NCBI GenBank assembly: GCA_900258555.1
Contig: LT984854.1
Span: 1,711,617 to 1,775,616, forward strand
Length of the DNA: 64,000 bases
Source of the DNA: an uncultured Desulfobacterium sp.
Lineage (GTDB): Bacteria > Desulfobacterota > DSM-4660 > Desulfatiglandales > Desulfatiglandaceae
Reading direction: 5' to 3'
The position numbers were made by a program, and so were the translations under genes. Positions 8,748 through 19,988 of the stretch are shown here, one piece after another; the first letter of the stretch is position 1; each line of letters opens with the position of its first letter. The notes below the pieces were generated by a model that saw nothing but the letters and a program-made list of their open reading frames with translations, searched no databases and had not been told where the DNA came from.

Positions 8748-8849
8748 TACCTTGTATATCTGATATATATAACATATTAATCATGTTAAACTTTAATTTA
8801 AAAGATTTTAAACGGAATTTTTAGCTATAATATAATGGAGGAACTTTTT

Positions 8850-11318
8850 ATGCCAAGGAAATTCCAGGAGGTCTCTACCCTTGAACTCAGGGCCTATATT
8901 GATCCGGACTCACTTCCTTTTGATAACACCTCATTACTTGAACCGCCTGAAGAAAGGATACTTGGCCAGGAAAGGGCGACCGACGCCATCAAATTCGGGA
9001 TAGGAATGAAGTCGCCCGGATATCACATTTTTGTTGCTGGTCCACCGAAGGCAGGGCTGACCTATACAGCCCGAACATATCTTGAGGAACAGGCTCAAAA
9101 GGAGCCCACACCCCCTGACTGGTGCTATGTTCATAATTTTAAAGAGGCGGATAAGCCAAAATTTCTTAAAATATCCGCCGGCAGGGCAAAGACGCTGAAC
9201 AAAGATATGTCTGATCTGATCAGCGAAATCCAGAAGAAAATACCTGAAGTCTTTGACGGTGATGAATACAGCTTTAGAAAAAGCGAGATGCAGAAGGAAT
9301 TTGAAAGATTTCGGGAACAATCTATCGAGGAATTATCGCGACTTGCCGAGAAGGAAGGCTTTATACTCCAGATTTCGCAGATGGGCATGGTGCTGTTGCC
9401 TGCAACAGAGGACGGACAGCCTATGAGTCAGGAAAGACTTTCAGGGCTTGATGAGGGAAAGAAAAATGAGCTTAGAGAAAAAAGCACTAAGATCCAGAAG
9501 AAGATGGAAGAGGCTGTCAAAAAGATCCGAAAGGCAGAGGCAGAACTAAAAAATAATAGTGACAAGCTAAACAATGAAATTGCCTTGTTTCATGTGGGCC
9601 AGATTATGGAGGCCTATATTGAAAGGTATAAGGATGAGCCTGACGTAATCGAGTTTCTGAAAGCCGCAGGAGAAGATGTCATAGAAAATATTGATGACTT
9701 CAAAAAACAGGAGACAGGTCAGCAGCCACAGATGCAGCATTTCCCTGTGCCTGATAGACAGGCGCTGTTCAGGAAATATACGGTTAACGTCCTTATTGAC
9801 AACTCTGCCACAAAAGGGGCTCCTGTTGTTATTGAGTCCAATCCCACCTATCCGAATCTGTTCGGCACTATTGAAAGGCAGGCCTGGTTCGGTGCATTGT
9901 TTACGGATTTTACGATGATTAAACCCGGAGTCTTGCACAAGGCAAACGGCGGCTATCTTATAATGAAAGCGCTTGATTTGCTGAAGTGGTATCTTTCCTG
10001 GGAAGCGCTTAAGAGGGCACTTCGTGAACAGGAAATCCGCATAGAAGATCCCGGGGAACTCTATGGGCTTTTCAGTACCAGGACGATAAGACCTGAGCCA
10101 ATACCCCTTGACATCAAAATTGTGCTTACCGGGGACCCTTACTTATATGAACTCCTCCATTATTATGACGATCGTTTCCCGAAGCTCTTTAAAATTAAGG
10201 CCCACATGGATGATCAGATGGACCGAAAGGAGGATGCTGTCATCCAGTGTGCCAAGATGATCGGAAAGCTCTGTCAGGACCTAACTACCAGGCATCTGGA
10301 CAAAACCGGGGTGGCCAGGGTGATTGAATACAGCATGGAGCGCACAGAAGACAGGGAAAAGCTGACACTTGAAATAGGGGATATAGGCGACCTGATCAAG
10401 GAGGCTGATTATTATGCACGAATTGATCACGCAGAATTTATCCTGAGAGATCACGTTGAGCAGGCAATAAACAAAAGGATCTTCAGGTCCAATCTGGTCG
10501 AAGAGCGGGTTAGGGAATTGGTGGAAAAGGATATTTTATGGGTTGAGACAGACGGCGAAAAAATCGGTCAGATAAACGGCCTTTCCATAATCATAACCGG
10601 CGACCATGAGTTCGGTAAACCCAACCGAATTACAGCCACAGTATCTGTTGGCAGGGAGGGCGTTGTCGCAATTGAACGTGAATCAAAAATGAGCGGTAAT
10701 ATTCATACCAAAGGAGTAATGATCCTTATCAGTTTCCTGAAAGAGCGTTTCGCCCATAATAAGCCTCTGTCTTTAAATGCATCTTTTTGTTTTGAGCAGA
10801 GCTATGGGCTGGTGGAAGGAGACAGCGCATCCAGCGCCGAACTTTTTGTCCTTTTAAGCGCCCTGGCCAGGGTCCCATTTTTTCAGGGCATTGCTGTCAC
10901 CGGCTCAGTCAGCCAGAAAGGCGAGATCCAACCTGTCGGAGGTGTATCTCGCAAGGTTGAGGGCTTCTTCGACATCTGTAAATACAAAGGCCTCACAGGT
11001 AGACAGGGCGTTATTGTGCCACACAAAAACCTTCGCAATCTCATGCTCAAAAAAGAGGTGACAGATGCAGTTGAAAGGGGACAATTTCATATCTGGGCCA
11101 TTTCCACCATTGAGGAGGGACTGGAGATACTGACAGGCATGGATGCAGGCAAGATGCAGGAAGACGGCTCCTATCCGGAAGACACTGTGTTTGGAAAAGT
11201 GGATGAAAGACTCTTCGAGATCGCCGAAATTGTTAAGAAATTTGATAAAGAACTTGATGAAGAAGAGGGCGGAATGGAGAGTGTGGATGACGATGAAGAC
11301 GAAGAGGAAGGGGAGTAG
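8850..11318 (+). CDS. Lon-family (S16) protease, AAA_32/LonB type
   Basis: 822 aa. The N-terminal AAA_32-type region and a long helical or coiled insert (about residues 110-290) precede the ATPase core and a C-terminal Lon protease domain. The catalytic Ser is S659 in EGDSASSAE and the Lys is K702 in GGVSRKVEGF; the 43-residue spacing equals that of classical Lon. There is no LON substrate-binding domain at the N terminus. The P-loop is degenerate (GPPKAGLT, no Lys) and so is the Walker-B-like GGYLIMKALDLL, so ATP use is doubtful. The tail is strongly acidic. The frame opens at 8835, but GGAGG at 8837-8841 points to ATG 8850. Related proteins are annotated as ATP-dependent proteases; targets unknown. 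Confidence 0.9.
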   Translation: MPRKFQEVSTLELRAYIDPDSLPFDNTSLLEPPEERILGQERATDAIKFGIGMKSPGYHIFVAGPPKAGLTYTARTYLEEQAQKEPTPPDWCYVHNFKEADKPKFLKISAGRAKTLNKDMSDLISEIQKKIPEVFDGDEYSFRKSEMQKEFERFREQSIEELSRLAEKEGFILQISQMGMVLLPATEDGQPMSQERLSGLDEGKKNELREKSTKIQKKMEEAVKKIRKAEAELKNNSDKLNNEIALFHVGQIMEAYIERYKDEPDVIEFLKAAGEDVIENIDDFKKQETGQQPQMQHFPVPDRQALFRKYTVNVLIDNSATKGAPVVIESNPTYPNLFGTIERQAWFGALFTDFTMIKPGVLHKANGGYLIMKALDLLKWYLSWEALKRALREQEIRIEDPGELYGLFSTRTIRPEPIPLDIKIVLTGDPYLYELLHYYDDRFPKLFKIKAHMDDQMDRKEDAVIQCAKMIGKLCQDLTTRHLDKTGVARVIEYSMERTEDREKLTLEIGDIGDLIKEADYYARIDHAEFILRDHVEQAINKRIFRSNLVEERVRELVEKDILWVETDGEKIGQINGLSIIITGDHEFGKPNRITATVSVGREGVVAIERESKMSGNIHTKGVMILISFLKERFAHNKPLSLNASFCFEQSYGLVEGDSASSAELFVLLSALARVPFFQGIAVTGSVSQKGEIQPVGGVSRKVEGFFDICKYKGLTGRQGVIVPHKNLRNLMLKKEVTDAVERGQFHIWAISTIEEGLEILTGMDAGKMQEDGSYPEDTVFGKVDERLFEIAEIVKKFDKELDEEEGGMESVDDDEDEEEGE

Positions 11319-11346
11319 GAATGAGTGATATAGAGGAGACTACTGC

Positions 11347-11802
11347 ATGACAGACAATGCAATGATTAAAATAGGCTGGGTGCATCTTGAATCCGATGCA
11401 AACATGGGAAAGATGGTGATCTTAAAAGAAGGGGCAGAAGAGGATCGCTATTTTCTCATGTTTGTCGGCAATGCCGAGTTTGCAGCAATTGCAAAAGAAA
11501 AGGGCATGGTTGATTCTCCAAGACCCATCACACACGAATTCTATCTGAAAATTTTGGGGATGCTCGCCGTCGAATTCCTCCGAGTAGAGATATATGCCGT
11601 ACGTAATGAAACATATTATGCAAACGTTGTTATCCGTATTAATGATCAGGAACATGCCGTAGACAGTAGACCCAGCGACGCCGTTGCCCTTGCCTTGAAC
11701 AGGGGCATACCCATTCTTGTCTCATCCGGGCTGTTCAACCGCAGATTGACCCAGAAGGAAATTAAGGAATACGAGAGCATTATAAAAAGAGTCAATTTCT
11801 GA
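11347..11802 (+). CDS. DUF151 bifunctional-nuclease family protein
   Basis: 151 aa, covering the whole DUF151/BFN domain. Family signatures are RPITHEFYLKILGMLAVEFLRVEIY and DSRPSDAVALALNRGIPILV. Plant and bacterial BFN members show DNase/RNase activity and are linked to stress or defence responses; that this copy is active is inferred. GAGGAG lies before the ATG. It follows the Lon-like gene by 28 nt and precedes the LUD gene by about 65 nt, so it is probably in the same transcript. The C terminus ends shortly after the domain, without the UVR motif found in some relatives. Confidence 0.88.
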   Translation: MTDNAMIKIGWVHLESDANMGKMVILKEGAEEDRYFLMFVGNAEFAAIAKEKGMVDSPRPITHEFYLKILGMLAVEFLRVEIYAVRNETYYANVVIRINDQEHAVDSRPSDAVALALNRGIPILVSSGLFNRRLTQKEIKEYESIIKRVNF

Positions 11803-11866
11803 TGTCATGTGCGCCGTATATGGCGCTGAATTTGTCAATAATACAATAGGGCACCAGGAGGAAGCC

Positions 11867-12520
11867 ATGAAAGAGCCTATTGATCAATATTGGAAAAAGC
11901 GCCTCACCAAGGTAAAGTTAGCGCTGGATGAAAATAATTTTGGCGCATACGTTGCAGATAATTCCAGCCAGGCAAAACAGATTGTCATGGAGGAGATAAT
12001 TGACAAATTGGATATTAAATCTGTCTCCTGGGGCGGGTCCATGACATTTGTAGCCACCGGCATTTATGAGGCAGTCAGAGACTCTTCGAGAATCGAGGTC
12101 CTAGATGTCTTCGGCAAGACGCTCCCACAGGATGAAATCAATCAGATCCGGAGAAACGCCCTGCTTGTTGACCTTTATATCACTGGAACAAACGCCGTTA
12201 CAGAATCAGGACAACTGGTGAATCTTGATATGTATGGAAATCGTGTTGCCGCCATCACCTTCGGACCAAGGTACGTGATTATCCTTGTGGGAAGAAACAA
12301 GATAGTCTCAGATCTGGCTACAGCTATGGCCCGGATTAAAAACTATGCAGCCCCTGTAAACGCTATGAGGCTCAACAAAAAGACACCATGCGCCCATAGC
12401 TCCTATTGTGAGGATTGCAAGAGCCCAGAACGAATTTGCAATACCTGGACCATCTCAGAAAAGTCATTCCCAAAAGGCAGAATAAAAGTGGTGTTAATAA
12501 ATGAGGACCTGGGATTTTAG
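11867..12520 (+). CDS. LUD-domain (lactate utilisation, DUF162) protein
   Basis: 217 aa. The LUD fold is seen in SVSWGGSMTFVATGIYEAV and NALLVDLYITGTNAVTESGQLVNLDMYGNRVAAITFGP. The C-terminal cysteine cluster CAHSSYCEDCKSPERIC followed by a KVVLINEDLGF-type end is typical of the stand-alone subfamily, which is related to LutC/YkgG but has no LutA/LutB partners here. Its biochemical role is not established. The frame is open 20 codons further upstream, but AGGAGG precisely before the ATG at 11867 fixes the start. Probably the last gene of the 7.7-12.5 kb run. Confidence 0.88.
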   Translation: MKEPIDQYWKKRLTKVKLALDENNFGAYVADNSSQAKQIVMEEIIDKLDIKSVSWGGSMTFVATGIYEAVRDSSRIEVLDVFGKTLPQDEINQIRRNALLVDLYITGTNAVTESGQLVNLDMYGNRVAAITFGPRYVIILVGRNKIVSDLATAMARIKNYAAPVNAMRLNKKTPCAHSSYCEDCKSPERICNTWTISEKSFPKGRIKVVLINEDLGF

Positions 12521-12610
12521 GGAAAATTTGTTTTTCTATCAAGGTATTAAGCAAATCGGAATCTTTTGAGCCCGGCCCTAAATTTTTTTTGAATATGTGA
12601 TATTTTTCAC

Positions 12611-12640
12611 TTGACAAAACATATGAATTAAGGCAAATAT
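12611..12640 (+). promoter_or_regulatory. Candidate promoter ahead of the structured intergenic region
   Basis: TTGACA at 12611-12616, an 18-nt spacer and AAATAT at 12635-12640. The -35 is perfect and the -10 weak. It lies about 200 bp upstream of the first hairpin of the structured region and could drive a non-coding or leader transcript. No coding gene follows for about 600 bp. Confidence 0.3.
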
Positions 12641-12836
12641 GAGTGGACTCAAAAATATGGAGCTAAGGTTTTTTTTGTTTTGTAAAGTCAAGTAGCGCGT
12701 TCGGTCTTAACGGTGTTTTTCCACCATGACCTTCCACTGTTCCGAGAAGTACGGTTCGACCCATTCTGGTTCATGTCTTTGTCTTTAAAAACAAAAACCA
12801 TTTAGCGCTTATCACACTCCTTTTGGATATAAAATG

Positions 12837-13194
12837 GCCCTTTCTTTTTGGACATCGGAAAGGGCAGGGACGGGAAAATAATCCCGGGAGGCAATTTATA
12901 ACGTTCGATTTATCCCATGATCAAGGAAGGTAATCCTGCCAAGGCAGCAGGACTACCTTGGAAAGAGTAATCAATAGTGCTTAAAATCGGCTGCTTGAAC
13001 CGGACCGAGCATTATCATGAGATTGGGCAAGAAGTGAACGTTTTAAAATTGCCTCCCCGGTGTGAACAGGAAAAGGATGATTCCTTAAAAGGCCGATGCA
13101 ACTGGCCTTGAGTTAAACTGCAGGCAGTCTGACTTGATGCTGTAATAAGTTGAACATGATCTTAATTAGCTACCCTGAGTCTGGAATCTCAGGT
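12837..13194 (+). ncRNA. Candidate structured non-coding RNA (unassigned)
   Basis: Several nested and serial inverted repeats fit one fold. A GCCCTTTC/GAAAGGGC hairpin spans 12837-12865. A long imperfect helix pairs 12884-12906 with 13036-13060. Inside it CCCATGAT (12914-12921) can pair with ATCAT and GGG (13014-13027). Within that are a 13-bp hairpin with one mismatch (12927-12939 with 12947-12959) and a 6-bp helix AGTGCT/AGCATT (12976-12981 with 13008-13013), forming a three-way junction. Downstream come AAGGCC/GGCCTT (13089-13109) and CCTGAG/CTCAGG (about 13174-13194). It matches no RNA family I know (not tmRNA, SRP, RNase P or GEMM). The strand is inferred from the flanking plus-strand genes. 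It might instead be a palindromic mobile element. Confidence 0.4.
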
Positions 13195-13236
13195 CGCATT
13201 TTCTGATATTATATTTGAAAAGGAATACGATAAATA

Positions 13237-13398
13237 ATGAATGCAGTGAAAATGAACAAACTGGATGCCAAACTTCGCGAGATGTTTGAGTTAAGTAAGC
13301 AGACCGAGGCAAAACGAAACCAACGTAAGGTTCAAACTGGAACAGGGAATATTATCCGTAGAAGAAAAGGAGAGGCGGACAAGAGACTTTCATTTTAA
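13237..13398 (+). CDS. Small basic protein, 53 aa (hypothetical)
   Basis: Open frame from ATG 13237 to TAA 13396-13398. The sequence begins MNAVKMNKLDAKLREMFEL and ends in a basic RRRKGEADKRLSF-like tail. It is very rich in Lys and Arg, so nucleic-acid binding is plausible but unproven. AAGGA lies about 15 nt upstream, farther than ideal; an internal ATG at 13252 is possible. It sits between the structured RNA region and the lytic transglycosylase gene, in the same orientation. Codon use looks like a real gene, but no family is assigned. Confidence 0.45.
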   Translation: MNAVKMNKLDAKLREMFELSKQTEAKRNQRKVQTGTGNIIRRRKGEADKRLSF

Positions 13399-13534
13399 AA
13401 AAGTATAGTAGGTTGATTTGAGACCAAGCCTTAAATTATCCATCAGTCTTTGAGCATTGGGTATTAAATAACTTTTTCATGACCTGCGCTCAATGAAAGT
13501 ATTTTATTTTATATGTTGATATCTTGTTCTGGTA

Positions 13535-14458
13535 ATGAAAACTTTATCAAAATATGCGGCCTTTTTCTTTGCCTTTATGTCCCTGCCGCTTGTCCTATCC
13601 TGTGCAGAAAAAAAACCTGATGGAATAAATGAGTCCAGAATCCTTAGTTTTTCCAGTTTGGATGATGCTCCCCTTTTCCTTAGTCCTTCAAATATTAGAA
13701 GTGATATTACCAACATTTTTTTTAAAGATCCTGGCATCCAATCAAGGTTTGAATCAGCAACTTCTTATGAACTGACAAACTCTTACAACCCTTTCCATCT
13801 GGATTTTATTAATGTTGGTATTGCTCATTCTTCAATTATAGATCAATTGGATTGCTTCGACCTTGAGGTATTTGATCACGCCGACCTTAAGGGTTTTAGC
13901 TCAAGAGTTAAAACTAGACTGCCAAAATATACTGAAATAATTCAGGAAACAGCTCAAGAATATGAACTTGACTGGCGATTTATTGCTGCATTGATATATC
14001 AGGAATCGCAGTTTAATCCGATGGCCAAAGGTGATACAGGCGTTGAGGGGCTAATGCAACTCACCTATGACACCGCCCAAATGATGGGTATCGAGAACAG
14101 ACGTGACCCGGTCCAGAATATTACAGCAGGGATTAAATACTTTGATATGCTCTACAAGATATTTGATGAAGCAGAGGACCCTGACAGGCTGATGATTACC
14201 CTTGCGAGTTATAACGCAGGTCCTGGGCATATCTTTGACGCCAGAAAAATCGCAAGAGAGAGGAGACTGGATCCTAATAGCTGGGATGACCTTGAGAAAA
14301 TCCTGCCTCTATTGCGCTACCCTGAATATTACAACAAGGCCAAGCATGGCTATTGTCGGGGGACAGAGCCGGTTCGCTATGTTAAAAAGATATGGACCTA
14401 TTATGATTTACTGAAGAACCAAAGACAGTTAAAAGATATTGATGAAGTAGAAAGTTAG
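13535..14458 (+). CDS. Lipoprotein lytic transglycosylase, MltF-like, shortened
   Basis: 307 aa. The N terminus is a lipoprotein signal with the lipobox VLSC at residues 20-23, so the mature protein is anchored through Cys23. The SLT catalytic domain occupies about residues 130-290; the catalytic Glu is E157 in IYQESQFNP, followed by GVEGLMQL and the SYNAGPGH motif. It cleaves peptidoglycan glycan strands to 1,6-anhydro products. The C-terminal PEYYNKAKHGY...RYVKKIWTYYD pattern is that of MltF. Usual MltF proteins (about 480 aa) carry a full solute-binding domain ahead of SLT; here only about 100 residues remain. The ribosome site is weak. Confidence 0.87.
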   Translation: MKTLSKYAAFFFAFMSLPLVLSCAEKKPDGINESRILSFSSLDDAPLFLSPSNIRSDITNIFFKDPGIQSRFESATSYELTNSYNPFHLDFINVGIAHSSIIDQLDCFDLEVFDHADLKGFSSRVKTRLPKYTEIIQETAQEYELDWRFIAALIYQESQFNPMAKGDTGVEGLMQLTYDTAQMMGIENRRDPVQNITAGIKYFDMLYKIFDEAEDPDRLMITLASYNAGPGHIFDARKIARERRLDPNSWDDLEKILPLLRYPEYYNKAKHGYCRGTEPVRYVKKIWTYYDLLKNQRQLKDIDEVES

Positions 14459-14475
14459 CGTTGTTGCAAATCATT

Positions 14476-17440
<2,965 letters not shown>

Positions 17441-17506
17441 TTAAGGTAAATACATGTAATGGTACACATCGAAGTTGTCAATAACAAAACATTTTTTCAA
17501 CTCTGA

Positions 17507-19612
17507 TTACTGGCCTGTCGGAAAGGTGACAATAACGGTCGTGCCCTGACCCGGTGAAGACTCGAATTTAATTGAGCCGCCATGATCTTTGATGATCTTT
17601 GTTGATATAGCAAGCCCGAGCCCTGTGCCGCCCATATCCCGCTTGGTTGTAAAAAATGGATCTCCTATCCTTTCTAATATTTCCGGCTTCATACCTTCCC
17701 CCTTGTCTCTGACAATAATTCTGATCTCCTTTGAGTCGGTATCCAGTGAAGTAGATATAAAGACAGGACACTCCTTATCAGGTAACGATTCGCAGGCATT
17801 GATTATCAAATTTAAGGCAACTTGCTCAAGCCTCTGGGTGTTACCCGATATCCTTGGCAAGCCCACCCCGTATTCCACAGAAAAATGACTGGTTGAGTGT
17901 TTTATCAGATTTGAAACCAGATCAACCGCCTTTTTGATCGCGTCATTTACATTCACTTTTTCATTTAAATTTGAAGGGTTTTGTCTGGCGAAGTTTTTTA
18001 GGTCATCAACGATCCTCTTCACCCTCTTTGCCCCCTCATTGATGTTGGATAGAAGAACTGGAACCCTGTCCCTAAGCTGAGAATACGTCGCGCTTGCAAC
18101 TTTGATGTCCCCGTTTTTTTTGCAATAATTATCTAAGGCAGGCGAAATGTCTTCCCATATCTTTTGGATAATTGGACTGTTAAGCATTATAGATGTGATA
18201 GGGTTGTTGATCTCGTGTGCAACTCCGGAAACCAGAGTTCCCAGGGATACCATCTTGGCGGCCTGAAACATATTTTCCTGAGACCGCACCCGTTCAGTAA
18301 TATCGCGGTCTATTCCCCTAAAGCCGATATGGGTTCCATTGGAATCAAACACCGGTGCTCCCCTGGTCTCTACTATTATGCGTCTGCCGCTTTTTTGCTT
18401 AACAGTGCTGACATATGAGGGGAAAGGCATTGGTTTTGCGCAAAGTCCCTTCAGAAATCCATAGGCCTTAATCTTTTCCTGCTCTGTCATAAAAAGATCA
18501 AATGGACTTACCCCGATAATCTCCTCAGGTTCATACCCCAAAAGGTCTCTTGATTTTGAACTGACATAGGAATATGCACCATTAATGTCGAGTTCCCAAA
18601 CCATGTCACTGGTGGCTTCAACAAGAGAACGAAATCTTTGTTCGCTTTCCTGTAATGATTTTTCCACCCTCATCCTTTCTGTAATCTCGGCATGAAGGGC
18701 CTTGTTTGCCTCCAATAATTCGGCGGTGCGCTCGTGAACCTGTCTTTCCGTCTCATCTTTGGCCCTGCGCATTGCCTGTTCCGCTTCAATTCTTTCTGTG
18801 ATATCAGTGGTAATCAGCAGAATGGCGAAGACTTCGTCTTTGTTCTTAAGAGGTCCTACCATGGTCTCATACCATGACATGCCGCCATCAGGGCCGAGGC
18901 CCTTTACTATGTACCTATCCGGGTTTCCCGTACGGAAGACATTTTTAGTACATTTTTTGACTGTTAAGTGAAATTCAGGATGAACGTAATCAAGATGGTC
19001 CGTGCCCAGTACTTCTTCTGCCCTTAAAAAGGGTAATGTACGATTGATAAACTGTATTTTTCCATTACGGTCTAAAATGATGATCATATTTGGGGCGTTT
19101 TCGACTAAAGATCGCCACTTTTCTTCAGATTTTATTAATGCCTCTTCCGCTTGGACCCTTTTTGTGATATTCCTCTCCAAGACCCAATAACCAACAATCT
19201 TTCCTGATGCGTCAAAATAGGGCGCCCCGTTTATTTCAAGCACTACGTCATGTCCATCCTTATGAATATGGGTGCAAACAAAACCTGAAAAGCCAATGCC
19301 AGCCTCTGTAATTCTCATAAAAAAGCTTTTCGTTCGTCTTGCCTCTTCCTTGGACATGAAATCGGTTATATGGTGTCCCAGCATCTCTTCTGGCAAATAA
19401 CCCAAAACATCCGTGGCCTTTGGATTTACATATATATAGAATCCCTCAAGACTTACTTCGGTAATACAGTCGCCTGCCGCATCCATCAGCGCCCGGTACT
19501 TTTCTTTTCTTACCTTAAGCGAATTTTCGATCTTTATCCGCTGTTCAACAGCCTCCTTTTCCAAGGATGTTATTCGTTCTTTCAGTTCTTCACAGGTTGG
19601 CTTACGGGCCAT
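17507..19612 (-). CDS. Multi-PAS sensor histidine kinase (orphan)
   Basis: 701 aa, with no membrane segment or signal peptide, so a cytoplasmic sensor. A short N-terminal coiled coil is followed by three PAS domains (about residues 36-155, 165-285 and 325-445), each with a PAC-type end (GYWVLERNITKR; LLITTDITERI; GFRGIDRDITER). The kinase core has the phospho-acceptor His466 in SGVAHEINNPITS, an N-box region, GEGMKPEILERIGDPFFTTK and GGTGLGLAIS. The frame opens 34 codons earlier, but GGAGGATAATTTT before ATG 19612 fixes the start. No response regulator is adjacent. It sits next to glnB-glnD, but a nitrogen role would be a guess. Confidence 0.92.
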   Translation of the reverse strand: MARKPTCEELKERITSLEKEAVEQRIKIENSLKVRKEKYRALMDAAGDCITEVSLEGFYIYVNPKATDVLGYLPEEMLGHHITDFMSKEEARRTKSFFMRITEAGIGFSGFVCTHIHKDGHDVVLEINGAPYFDASGKIVGYWVLERNITKRVQAEEALIKSEEKWRSLVENAPNMIIILDRNGKIQFINRTLPFLRAEEVLGTDHLDYVHPEFHLTVKKCTKNVFRTGNPDRYIVKGLGPDGGMSWYETMVGPLKNKDEVFAILLITTDITERIEAEQAMRRAKDETERQVHERTAELLEANKALHAEITERMRVEKSLQESEQRFRSLVEATSDMVWELDINGAYSYVSSKSRDLLGYEPEEIIGVSPFDLFMTEQEKIKAYGFLKGLCAKPMPFPSYVSTVKQKSGRRIIVETRGAPVFDSNGTHIGFRGIDRDITERVRSQENMFQAAKMVSLGTLVSGVAHEINNPITSIMLNSPIIQKIWEDISPALDNYCKKNGDIKVASATYSQLRDRVPVLLSNINEGAKRVKRIVDDLKNFARQNPSNLNEKVNVNDAIKKAVDLVSNLIKHSTSHFSVEYGVGLPRISGNTQRLEQVALNLIINACESLPDKECPVFISTSLDTDSKEIRIIVRDKGEGMKPEILERIGDPFFTTKRDMGGTGLGLAISTKIIKDHGGSIKFESSPGQGTTVIVTFPTGQ

Positions 19613-19988
19613 AAAATTATCCTCCAACTTTTTGTAAAGCCTTGTATCCGGACATCTGCCGTCACGAGTGGATAAGGCAGGCCGGATAAGGCTTACGCCA
19701 CGCAGTTCGTTCATAGCATTTCAAAATAAGTTGCTCAATAATAATAATGAATATATTTTATCCCGATAAAAATTTAACGTGAAATTAGTGCATTCTATCT
19801 AATCAGAGATTTCGATGGTTGTTTTTTCGTAATACTAAGCGGTTGTTACACTGCGTTTAATATTGTATTTTACAATGGTATATTGTATTAAACGCTGTTC
19901 ATATTGGCTTTAGGATGATCCAAATATTTTATAAATACTCAGGGCCTTGGAGCCCAGACCCTGGGAGCAGGGCAGGAGAAGGGCACCT
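19613..19988. other. Divergent intergenic region
   Basis: About 375 bp between the histidine kinase gene (minus) and the prolyl isomerase gene (plus). The middle is AT-rich and holds the nested inverted repeat listed separately. Just before the isomerase gene comes a GC-rich stretch with the ribosome site AGGAGAAGGG at about 19974-19983. No small gene is evident. Confidence 0.5.
19853..19895. repeat. Nested inverted repeat upstream of the prolyl isomerase gene
   Basis: GCGTTTAATA (19853-19862) is repeated inverted as TATTAAACGC (19886-19895). Between them ATTGTA-TTT-TACAAT forms a smaller perfect palindrome. It could be an operator for a dimeric regulator or a stem-loop in the leader. It is not followed by a T-tract, so it is not a terminator. 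Confidence 0.6.

Noticed and set aside
12715..12790. Short minus-strand coding-like stretch (about 23 residues reading HEPEWVEPYFSEQWKVMVEKHR) bounded by stops
   Set aside because: Too short to identify and with no ribosome site. It could be a transposase or other gene remnant but cannot be supported.
12884..13060. MITE with terminal inverted repeats
   Set aside because: The long imperfect arms fit, but no target-site duplication was seen at the ends and the internal helices look like an RNA fold. Kept as an alternative, not as the call.
12837..13194. tmRNA, 6S RNA, SRP RNA, RNase P RNA or cyclic di-GMP riboswitch
   Set aside because: None of their conserved core sequences is present (no tmRNA ends, no SRP GGAAGGAAGC-type core, no RNase P or GEMM core). 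Only the hairpin architecture is supported.
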